Shown: in pieces, positions 16,683-23,664 of the stretch
Position numbering within the stretch: the stretch's first letter is position 1
Layout: each line of letters begins with the position of its first letter
Assembly: GCA_017549765.1 (NCBI GenBank)
Contig: JAFYNM010000029.1
Coordinates: 219,720 to 283,719 of the forward strand
DNA length: 64,000 nt
Direction: 5' to 3'
From: Bacteroidales bacterium
GTDB taxonomy: Bacteria > Bacteroidota > Bacteroidia > Bacteroidales > WCHB1-69
Program-made: the position numbers and the translations under genes
The notes under the pieces: model-generated
What the model was told of the DNA's origin: nothing
The model's database searches: none
What the model saw: the letters and a program-made list of their open reading frames with translations, nothing else

Positions 16683-17708
16683 ATGAAACGAATTTTCTTC
16701 ATCATATATTCGATCCTTATTTTCTGTGGATGCTCCCGTCACAATACGCCACAAGAAAAATTTGAATCCCTACAGAATTCAGATTTCTCCGAATTTATTG
16801 ACATGGGAATCACTTCCCGACCACCTGTATATATTGTACGGATTCATGACACGTCATATCTTGTGAAAAAGCACTTTCTTTCTAACAGAATCAAGTCTAT
16901 CACCTATTACGGCAATCAAAACACAAACAGCGTAAACTTTACCAAGAACGACAAAAAACATGTAGAACACCTTCTGCATCTATTCGACAATCTTGATGTC
17001 AGGGCCTTATCCGTTGACAAAGAAGGGACTGTTTGGTTTTCATTCAGCTGTAGAGACCGGTGTACTTATAGTTATTTAAAACTATCGCCGACAAGTTCAT
17101 TGGAAGAGTGTGGATTTCCTTATTACAAACAGTACAATGAAAATTGGTTTTATGACGTAGAGTGCTCTGAATATAGACGATATAGAGAAGAAAAAACGGA
17201 GTTAGGCCCTCAAGACGAAATACAAACACCTCTGCCATACCTGCTGCCTATAGACAGTTTGTGGGCATATTATGATGTTGCCTGGACAACCTCTGGACGA
17301 TGCAACAGACCTGACGTTTTCGATGATGATAGCAGCAAGAATCTCTCTTATGGATTTTATGTCGTGTTGGATCATCGTTCGGGTCGCACTTCCAATGTTG
17401 CGGATGTGGTAGTGTCTTACCGTAAGAATGCCTTTTGGGGAAGTTCGGACACGACGCAAAAAATCAGGATCGTTCACGTCAAGGACAAACTGTTTGCTCT
17501 GCCAATGGCTTCTTTTCATGTCGGGGATCCCATCAGCAGTATCAAAAATAAGGCGGTGTTCAAAAAAGGAAACTACCTCTGCTACGCTGGTGAAAAATAC
17601 TGTTATGTGGTTGAAACCTCACAAGATACCATCCGGCATTTTTTTGTTTTTCCTTCTGAACTGAAGGATGATTGGACTCATCTCCTAAAATATGTTGAAT
17701 CCCATTAA
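16683..17708 (+). CDS. Predicted lipoprotein of unknown function
   Basis: This 341-residue protein has a lipoprotein signal peptide (IFFIIYSILIFCGC, lipidated Cys at about 16). The mature part has no family I recognise. It is rich in aromatic residues and beta-strand patterns (VWFSFSCRDRCTYSYLKL; VVLDHRSGRTSNVADVVVSY), with six or more Cys that might form disulfides. The next gene is also a lipoprotein, 31 nt downstream on the same strand, and both are AT-richer than the enzyme genes on either side. Confidence 0.65.
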   Translation: MKRIFFIIYSILIFCGCSRHNTPQEKFESLQNSDFSEFIDMGITSRPPVYIVRIHDTSYLVKKHFLSNRIKSITYYGNQNTNSVNFTKNDKKHVEHLLHLFDNLDVRALSVDKEGTVWFSFSCRDRCTYSYLKLSPTSSLEECGFPYYKQYNENWFYDVECSEYRRYREEKTELGPQDEIQTPLPYLLPIDSLWAYYDVAWTTSGRCNRPDVFDDDSSKNLSYGFYVVLDHRSGRTSNVADVVVSYRKNAFWGSSDTTQKIRIVHVKDKLFALPMASFHVGDPISSIKNKAVFKKGNYLCYAGEKYCYVVETSQDTIRHFFVFPSELKDDWTHLLKYVESH

Positions 17709-17739
17709 CGTTGTTGTCCCGTTGTAATCAAGTTGAAGC

Positions 17740-18357
17740 ATGAAAAGGAAAATAGTGATAGGATTGCTGCTCTCATTGACGATGGTTCTCAGTGGCTGCA
17801 CTAAAGGCACCATCTCGGACAACCTGACAGGTCTTTGGACCGTGGTGAAAATCAGGATTGACGGAGATTTCTGTGCCTATTACGATTTCAAATCCCCTAC
17901 TTTGGAATTATATGAAAATGGAACACTCCTTTTAATGGAACTGGATTCAGAATCACAGATAAGACATCATAACGACTGTGCTTCCCCCTGGAAAGTAGTC
18001 ATGGAGAACGGTCTCCCTTATTTGCAGGTTCAGGGAGGAGAAGGAACGCTTTCCGGTCAATATCGCCTTCAATTTGTCTATGACACTATAGAATCGAGAC
18101 TATTCTTGGAACTCACATCGGATAGTCTGTATTTGCTGGCCTGTCATTTTGACACGGACAATATCGGAGCACCGCCCTCCCACTCCACCTCTTCAGCTTC
18201 TGGCACTGGATTGTCGGAACCAGACTATCAGGAGCCTGTGTTTCAGGTGGCGCGGCCTGAGCGCGAATATCTTTTGAAGAAGGCCCCTCACTTGGTCAAG
18301 ATAACGCATGGCCGTTTCACGACCTTCGGGCATAATCCGTATGACCAGTGTGAATGA
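17740..18357 (+). CDS. Lipocalin-like predicted lipoprotein
   Basis: This 205-residue protein has a clear lipobox (LLSLTMVLSGC). The first mature segment, NLTGLWTVVKIRIDG, followed by LELYENGTLLLMEL and then WKVVMENGLPYLQVQGGEGTLSGQYRLQFV, has the G-x-W plus strand pattern of lipocalin-like beta-barrels. The C-terminal third is low-complexity (SHSTSSASGTG) and then basic. Function unknown. It probably forms an operon with the lipoprotein upstream. Confidence 0.65.
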   Translation: MKRKIVIGLLLSLTMVLSGCTKGTISDNLTGLWTVVKIRIDGDFCAYYDFKSPTLELYENGTLLLMELDSESQIRHHNDCASPWKVVMENGLPYLQVQGGEGTLSGQYRLQFVYDTIESRLFLELTSDSLYLLACHFDTDNIGAPPSHSTSSASGTGLSEPDYQEPVFQVARPEREYLLKKAPHLVKITHGRFTTFGHNPYDQCE

Positions 18358-18373
18358 ACAAAGAGAAAAATCC

Positions 18374-18381
18374 TATCTTTG
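18374..18381 (+). promoter_or_regulatory. Putative -7 box (TATCTTTG) for the GH89 gene
   Basis: TAnnTTTG followed by GC, 25 nt before the ATG at 18407. It lies inside a longer frame open from 18308 and supports the shorter start. Confidence 0.55.
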
Positions 18382-18406
18382 CACCTCCTTTATCACCCAA
18401 AAAGCA

Positions 18407-20632
18407 ATGAGAAAAACTCTTCTCTTCACATTAGCCTGCATGCTGCTTGCCATAAACACTCCCGCGCAACGTCCCATTGACGGATTGGCGCACCGCATCC
18501 TGGGAGACGCAAAGAGCTGCTTCTCCTTTGAATATCAACCTGACACTATCGACTTCTTCGAAATAAAGGCCCTCAAAGACAGCCTGAGCCTCCCTTCTCT
18601 CAAAATCCGCATCACCGGCAACAACGACAACTCCCTCGCCATGGGACTGAACTACTACCTCAAGCACATCGCAGGCGTGCACGTCTCGTGGCTGCTGTGT
18701 GAGCCTGTAGAACTGCCGAATGCCTTCCCCATACCCGACACGACCATCCGCCGCAAGGCCCTCGTGAAAGACCGTTTCTTCCTCAACTACTGCACCTACG
18801 GTTACACGATGCCGTGGTGGAAGTGGCCGCAGTGGGAGCGTTTCATCGACTGGATGGCGCTGAACGGCATCAACATGCCGTTAGCCATCACCGGGCAGGA
18901 GGCCGTCTGGTACGAGGTGTGGAAGGAGTTCGGAATGACCGACGAGGAGATCCGCAGCTACTTCTCCGGACCCGCGCACCTCCCGTGGCACCGCATGGCC
19001 AACTTAGACGGCTTCGGTGGCCCGCTGCCAATGTCGTGGCTGGAGGGACAGAAGGAGCTGCAACAGCAGATTGTTCAGCGCGAACGGGAGTTCAACATGA
19101 CGCCGGTGCTGCCCGCCTTTGCCGGACACGTGCCCAAACGCTTTGCCGAGATGCACCCCGAGGCCGACATCCAGCAGCTGAGCGCGTGGTGCGGCTTCGA
19201 GCCGACTTATTTTCTCAATTCCGCCGACCCACTCTTCCCAAAGATACAAAAGTCCTTCATGGACAAAGAGATAGCCCTCTTCGGCACCGACCACATCTAC
19301 GGTGTGGACCCCTTCAACGAAATGGATCCTCCCAGCTGGGAGCCCGAATATCTCGCCAACGTTTCCGAAAACATCTACTCCTCCCTGCAGCAGGCCGATC
19401 CCGCTGCCCGCTGGCTGCAGATGACGTGGGTATTCTACTACAAACGCAAATCGTGGACCCCCGAACGGCTCCGCGCCTACCTCACCGCCGTACCGCAAGA
19501 CAAACTCGTGCTGCTCGACTACTTCTGCGAGAAGACCGAAGTATGGCGCACCACCGGCGGCTTCTACGGGCAGCCCTTCATCTGGTGCTACCTTGGCAAT
19601 TTCGGCGGCAACACCATGCTGGTGGGCAACATCAACGAGCTGGAGAAGAAGCTCTCCGCCGCGTTGGAGGAGGCCGGTCCCAACATGACTGGCATCGGCT
19701 CCACGTTGGAGTCCTTCGATGTGAGTCCGCATATTTACGAGTACCTCTTCGACCGCATTTGGAACCCGCAACCCGATGTGCATCAATGGATTGATGACTG
19801 GTGTAAAGTGCGTATGGGCACAGACATCCTGAATGGCCAGTGGCGATTGCTCATAGACAGCATTTACAAAGACTGGTCGTTTTACGGTTTGGGCACGCAG
19901 TTGGTGGCGCGTCCCTCGTTAGAGGGCCACGGCACCTATTACACCAAACCTTACTACTCGTACAGCAACGACACACTCAAGAGTATTTGCAAGGCATTCG
20001 TCAGGCAATATGCACACGATTATTCCGATTTCTACAAAACTATTTGGAAAGACACCTACCAATACGATTTAGTCAACTTTTTCTCGCAATGGATGGGCAA
20101 CCACTTTATGGACATCCGCAACAACTTTACGGTGGCCTATAAAAACCGTGATATCAAGGAGATGAAACGGCAGGTAAAGCTTGCCAACCAGCTCTTTGAC
20201 GATGTAGATGCATTGCTCAACACGCATCCCGCCTTCATGTTGGGACCGTGGATCGAGGCGGCACGCGCTTGGGGTACAACAAAGGAAGAAAAAGACTATG
20301 ACGAACAGCAGGCCCGCACGATTCTCACCATCTGGGGCGGTCCGATCCTCAATGACTACGCCAACCAGATGTGGGGAGGCTTGGTGAAGGATTACTACGC
20401 CAAACGCTGGAATCTCTTTTTCAAAGCCGTCATCAAAGCGGCAAAGCAAGGCAAGGAGTTCGACGAGAAAGCTTTTGGGGAGGAACTTTCCAAGTTCGAG
20501 CACGCCTGGACGGAGAGCCATACGAAATATCCTGCGAAGCCACAGAAGGTGAAACAGAAAAACCGTCAAGGAACAAAGGACCCCACCTTCAATGCTGCCT
20601 GGGAGATTTACGAGCGGTGGATGAAAGAGTAG
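18407..20632 (+). CDS. Alpha-N-acetylglucosaminidase, GH89 (NAGLU-like)
   Basis: This 741-residue secreted enzyme hydrolyses terminal alpha-linked GlcNAc from glycans such as gastric mucin O-glycans or heparan sulfate fragments. After a signal peptide (LLFTLACMLLAINTPAQ) come the NAGLU N-terminal domain (about 20-115), the TIM barrel (about 120-470) and the C-terminal helical domain. Family landmarks are NYCTYGYTMPWWKWPQWERF, MALNGINMPLAITGQEAVW, HRMANLDGFGGPLPMSW, VDPFNEMDPP with the likely acid/base Glu, and GIGSTLESFDVSPHIYEY with the likely nucleophile Glu. Length is normal. The first Met after the promoter gives the signal peptide. Together with the sialidase at 8.5 kb it suggests host-glycan use, though the genes are 8 kb apart. 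Confidence 0.95.
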   Translation: MRKTLLFTLACMLLAINTPAQRPIDGLAHRILGDAKSCFSFEYQPDTIDFFEIKALKDSLSLPSLKIRITGNNDNSLAMGLNYYLKHIAGVHVSWLLCEPVELPNAFPIPDTTIRRKALVKDRFFLNYCTYGYTMPWWKWPQWERFIDWMALNGINMPLAITGQEAVWYEVWKEFGMTDEEIRSYFSGPAHLPWHRMANLDGFGGPLPMSWLEGQKELQQQIVQREREFNMTPVLPAFAGHVPKRFAEMHPEADIQQLSAWCGFEPTYFLNSADPLFPKIQKSFMDKEIALFGTDHIYGVDPFNEMDPPSWEPEYLANVSENIYSSLQQADPAARWLQMTWVFYYKRKSWTPERLRAYLTAVPQDKLVLLDYFCEKTEVWRTTGGFYGQPFIWCYLGNFGGNTMLVGNINELEKKLSAALEEAGPNMTGIGSTLESFDVSPHIYEYLFDRIWNPQPDVHQWIDDWCKVRMGTDILNGQWRLLIDSIYKDWSFYGLGTQLVARPSLEGHGTYYTKPYYSYSNDTLKSICKAFVRQYAHDYSDFYKTIWKDTYQYDLVNFFSQWMGNHFMDIRNNFTVAYKNRDIKEMKRQVKLANQLFDDVDALLNTHPAFMLGPWIEAARAWGTTKEEKDYDEQQARTILTIWGGPILNDYANQMWGGLVKDYYAKRWNLFFKAVIKAAKQGKEFDEKAFGEELSKFEHAWTESHTKYPAKPQKVKQKNRQGTKDPTFNAAWEIYERWMKE

Positions 20633-20643
20633 AAACGAAAAAT

Positions 20644-20690
20644 TGTCACAATCCCCGCCATCCTGTCACAAAAAGTGGACATTTTGTCCA
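20644..20690 (+). promoter_or_regulatory. Putative enhancer (upstream activator) sites for the hsp20 sigma-54 promoter
   Basis: TGTCACA occurs at 20644-20650 and 20664-20670. The second copy forms an imperfect dyad TGTCAC-AAAAA-GTGGAC(A), and it overlaps a perfect dyad TGGACA-TTT-TGTCCA (20676-20690). Such dyads 30-80 nt upstream of a sigma-54 promoter fit NtrC-type activator binding; the activator is not in the window. Confidence 0.5.
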
Positions 20691-20720
20691 TCTTTTCGGA
20701 AGATTGGCACGGAAAACGGA

Positions 20721-20737
20721 TTGGCATGCCCTTTGCA
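20721..20737 (+). promoter_or_regulatory. Sigma-54 (RpoN)-type promoter for hsp20
   Basis: TTGGCATGCCCTTTGCA matches the consensus YTGGCACGrNNNTTGCW closely, with the obligatory GG (20723-20724), ten-base gap and GC (20735-20736). It is on the same strand as hsp20, 87 nt before its ATG. A second TTGGCAC at 20704 has no matching -12 GC. No TAnnTTTG box was found for this gene. Confidence 0.75.
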
Positions 20738-20810
20738 TTATTAGACATGTCGCTGAAGCGAGAGCGGAGGCGGCGAGAAAAGGAAAAATCAAAAGTCTAA
20801 CAATAAAAAG

Positions 20811-20817
20811 AAAGGAG
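20811..20817 (+). promoter_or_regulatory. Strong Shine-Dalgarno site (AAAGGAG) of hsp20
   Basis: AAAGGAG sits 6 nt before the ATG at 20824. Strong SD sites are rare in Bacteroidota, so it fixes the start and suggests high-level translation. Confidence 0.75.
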
Positions 20818-20823
20818 TTTATC

Positions 20824-21249
20824 ATGCTACCCGTTATGTTTAAAAACAGTTGGTTTCCTACCATGTTTGAAGATTTCTTGAACAGCGACATCATGCCGCG
20901 CACCAACACTACAGCTCCTGCTGTCAATGTTAGAGAAGACGAAAAGGCCTACACCATGGAGGTGGCCGCCCCCGGCATCAAGAAAGAGTTCTGCCGCGTG
21001 AGCATCAACGACGAGGGCAACCTCTGCGTTGCCATCGAGAACAAGATGGAGCACAAGGAAGAGGAGAAAAAGCACCACTATCTGCGCCGCGAGTTCTCCT
21101 ACACGAACTACGAGCAGAACTACACACTGCCCGAGGACGTGGACAAAGACCATATCGAAGCCAAGGTGGAACACGGCATCCTGACCATCACCCTGCCGAA
21201 GATGGAGAAACAGGAACAGAAGCTTTCCCGTACTATCGCCATCGGGTAA
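20824..21249 (+). CDS. Hsp20/alpha-crystallin small heat-shock protein
   Basis: This 141-residue ATP-independent chaperone holds unfolding proteins for refolding. The N-terminal arm is short (FKNSWFPTMFEDFLNSDIM). The alpha-crystallin domain spans about 38-128: NVREDEKAYTMEVAAPGIKKE, then YLRREFSYTNYEQNYTLPEDV and the A-x-x-x-n-G-I-L signature as AKVEHGILTITLPK. The C-terminal tail lacks an obvious I-x-I motif apart from TIAIG. The frame is open far upstream, through the end of the GH89 gene, but the ATG at 20824 has the SD site and conserved N-terminus. Control by sigma-54 rather than the housekeeping sigma is suggested by the upstream region. Confidence 0.95.
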   Translation: MLPVMFKNSWFPTMFEDFLNSDIMPRTNTTAPAVNVREDEKAYTMEVAAPGIKKEFCRVSINDEGNLCVAIENKMEHKEEEKKHHYLRREFSYTNYEQNYTLPEDVDKDHIEAKVEHGILTITLPKMEKQEQKLSRTIAIG

Positions 21250-21274
21250 TCTTCAACAAAAGTTAATGATTTAG

Positions 21275-21304
21275 AGCCGCAGCTGAAAAGTTGCGGCTTT
21301 TTTT
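21275..21304 (+). terminator. Intrinsic terminator of hsp20
   Basis: A 10-bp stem with one wobble (AGCCGCAGCT / AGTTGCGGCT) and a GAAA loop, then a run of seven T. Confidence 0.9.
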
Positions 21305-21318
21305 ATGTTCTTTTTTTT

Positions 21319-21326
21319 TATTTTTG
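21319..21326 (+). promoter_or_regulatory. Putative -7 box (TATTTTTG) for the T9SS esterase gene
   Basis: TAnnTTTG match followed by C, 22 nt before the ATG at 21349. Confidence 0.45.
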
Positions 21327-21348
21327 CAGACTAAAATCTAGCTAAAAT

Positions 21349-23601
21349 ATGAAAAAAACTCTCCTGCATCTTCTTTTCTGGTGTCTCCTTCTCACCACAC
21401 CTTTGGCAGCCCAGAATCCCGACAGCACTATCGCCATCCCCAACGGCAGTTTTGAGAACTGGTCCACCGGTAACGGTTACAGTGTCACCGTGCTGTTTTT
21501 CCCATTGACTGTTTACAGTAGCTACACCTATCCCACTGGCTGGAGCTACCCCACCTATCCGGTGAACGAGTCCATCACCTATAGCGGTATGAACGTGAAT
21601 GTGAACACCAATCTGCCGCTCCTGAAAGTGTCCAATGAGACCAGCGGTGTCGTGGATGGCTCCCACGCCCTCAAGATGCAGAGCTTCATGCTTTCCGACA
21701 TCATCAGCTCCACCGTCTACAGTCTCGCCGAATCATCGCTGGACCCGATGTACACGAGCACAATATTCCCCACCGTTTTGTCCACCGGAGTGGTCGATAT
21801 CGACAACCTGATGCCGATGATGAGCACGATCGTCAGCAATCTGGGAAGTCCCTCTCAGTTGATGGCCGCCTTTGCCAATGAAGACCTGAACTCTTTCATC
21901 ACCGGCGGGTTGCCTTTGAATGGCGCTGTCCCTGACCGGCTCACGGGCTACTACAAATACACCTCCGCCGTCAGCGGAGACAACGGCGGCATCCTGATTC
22001 TCGGATCCAAATACAACACCACCACGCACAAACGCGAAGTGGTCGGCGCCGGCTATACGACGGCCTTGACCGACATCTCCACATATACACCCTTTGAGTT
22101 AAGCTACACATCTCTTTCCGAAATCGATTCCTCATACCCATATGTGGAGGCTGACTCATTGGTCATCTTACTGTTCTCCTCTGCCAACACCTCACCCCAG
22201 CAAGGCTCAGCCCTTTATCTGGACCATCTCCAACTATGGTCGGTCCTGGACACCGACACTGTCGTGACCGACACTTGCAGCGCCGTCTTCAACCTGCATA
22301 TCATAAACGTGGATTCTACGAGCGTCACTATAGGCTGGGGTTTTGAAGGAGACCCTCACCATTTCGAGGCTGAATATGGCGTACAAGGATTCTCTCCAGG
22401 CAGCGGAACTGTCGTCGGCCTCACCGAAAGTTTTCTACACCTGTCTAATCTACAACCCGACACCTATTATGATGTATATGTACACTGCGTGTGCGACAGC
22501 AACACACAAGGCGACTGGGCCATGATCACCTTCCACACCGACACGCTCGTGCCACCCGTCATCGACGACCCCACGGGTGTACAGACTTTCATCTGGCAGA
22601 ACGTAGAGCGGCAATATCTGGTCAGGACCCCCATCGAGCACAACGGGACACTGCCAGTGGTCTTCTTCCTGCACGGACTGGGCGATGAGATCGTCTCCTG
22701 CGACAACCAATTTCACTTCTCCCAGATAGCCAACGATTATGGATGGGTCATCGTGGTACCCCAAGCCCTTGACCTAGGCATCGGCAGTATGTGGAACGCC
22801 GAGCTGTTCAGCAGCGACGTGGATGATTCCGGGTTTCTCATGGCACTGCTTGACACCCTCATGGTCCACTACCCAATAGATCCCGACAGTGTTTTTTTCA
22901 CCGGCTTCTCCATGGGCGGCTTCATGACACACCGCATGGCCATCGAGCATGGCGACCGTATCACTGCTTGCGCACCAGTCAGTGGCCTAATCACCACCCC
23001 ACTCTCTGCACTGACCCCTGTCGCACCTGTCAAGATGTTGCACATACATGGCACCAGCGACAATGTGGTGGGCTACAACGGCTACTCTTCCACCTTTGGC
23101 ATGACACTTGGTCTCAGCGTGGAAAACATCCTCCAATACTGGCAGAATGCCAACAACTGCTCCGGTGGACCAACCATCGACACCCTGCCGGATCTCCACA
23201 ATGACGGTCTTCGCTTTGTGCGTTTTACCTACAGTGGCAGTGCCGAGTTGCAACACCTCAAGGTGATCGGAGGTACACACAACTGGTATCAAAACGCCAG
23301 CCAGTACGACGTGAGCTATATGGACTATATTCACGACTTCTTCGTCGGTCAGGAGAGCGGGGACCCTGTCGAAGACCACGTCATCCAGACCTTTCAGATT
23401 TGGCCCAACCCAAGCACGGGCATTATCAATATCGTGACAGAAACGGTCTCCACCATTGAGGTTTTAGACATGGCAGGCCGTGTGGTCTCCACCCTTCAAC
23501 TTGAGCCCGGCGCCAACACGCTCCATTTCCAGCATCTTTCCCCTGGAGTCTATCTGCTGACTAGCGATGGCAAACAATTAGCGAAATTGTTGATCCAATA
23601 G
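21349..23601 (+). CDS. T9SS-exported multidomain esterase (LpqC/PHB-depolymerase-like)
   Basis: This 750-residue protein has a signal peptide (LLHLLFWCLLLTTPLAAQ), an N-terminal beta-sandwich (about 25-305) resembling the PCMD carbohydrate-binding type, a fibronectin type III domain (about 315-400: VTIGWGFEGDPHHFEAEYG), an LpqC-like alpha/beta-hydrolase (about 410-665) and a T9SS type A sorting domain (about 680-750: FQIWPNPSTGIINIV...GVYLLTSDGKQLAKLLIQ). The nucleophile is in GFSMGG, the Asp in TSDNVV and the His in GGTHNWY. The oxyanion-side motif is FFLHGLGD. It is predicted to be cell-surface or secreted and to cleave esters, perhaps feruloyl or acetyl esters on plant or host polymers; the substrate is not determined by sequence. 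Confidence 0.9.
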   Translation: MKKTLLHLLFWCLLLTTPLAAQNPDSTIAIPNGSFENWSTGNGYSVTVLFFPLTVYSSYTYPTGWSYPTYPVNESITYSGMNVNVNTNLPLLKVSNETSGVVDGSHALKMQSFMLSDIISSTVYSLAESSLDPMYTSTIFPTVLSTGVVDIDNLMPMMSTIVSNLGSPSQLMAAFANEDLNSFITGGLPLNGAVPDRLTGYYKYTSAVSGDNGGILILGSKYNTTTHKREVVGAGYTTALTDISTYTPFELSYTSLSEIDSSYPYVEADSLVILLFSSANTSPQQGSALYLDHLQLWSVLDTDTVVTDTCSAVFNLHIINVDSTSVTIGWGFEGDPHHFEAEYGVQGFSPGSGTVVGLTESFLHLSNLQPDTYYDVYVHCVCDSNTQGDWAMITFHTDTLVPPVIDDPTGVQTFIWQNVERQYLVRTPIEHNGTLPVVFFLHGLGDEIVSCDNQFHFSQIANDYGWVIVVPQALDLGIGSMWNAELFSSDVDDSGFLMALLDTLMVHYPIDPDSVFFTGFSMGGFMTHRMAIEHGDRITACAPVSGLITTPLSALTPVAPVKMLHIHGTSDNVVGYNGYSSTFGMTLGLSVENILQYWQNANNCSGGPTIDTLPDLHNDGLRFVRFTYSGSAELQHLKVIGGTHNWYQNASQYDVSYMDYIHDFFVGQESGDPVEDHVIQTFQIWPNPSTGIINIVTETVSTIEVLDMAGRVVSTLQLEPGANTLHFQHLSPGVYLLTSDGKQLAKLLIQ

Positions 23602-23620
23602 CTTTTGCCAAAAAATTATT

Positions 23621-23628
23621 TACTTTTG
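23621..23628 (+). promoter_or_regulatory. Putative -7 box (TACTTTTG) for the MscS-family gene
   Basis: TAnnTTTG followed by CC, 36 nt before the ATG at 23665. Confidence 0.45.
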
Positions 23629-23664
23629 CCGTCTCAAACATCAACCCGATAATTCTATATAAAT

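Noticed and set aside
20704-20719. A second sigma-54 promoter at TTGGCAC (20704)
   Set aside because: The -12 position reads GG rather than GC, so the spacing rule fails; only the 20721 site fits.
20371-20823. Long N-terminal extension of the Hsp20 frame through the end of the GH89 gene
   Set aside because: The extension overlaps GH89 coding in another frame and the sigma-54 promoter; SD site and family N-terminus fix the start at 20824.
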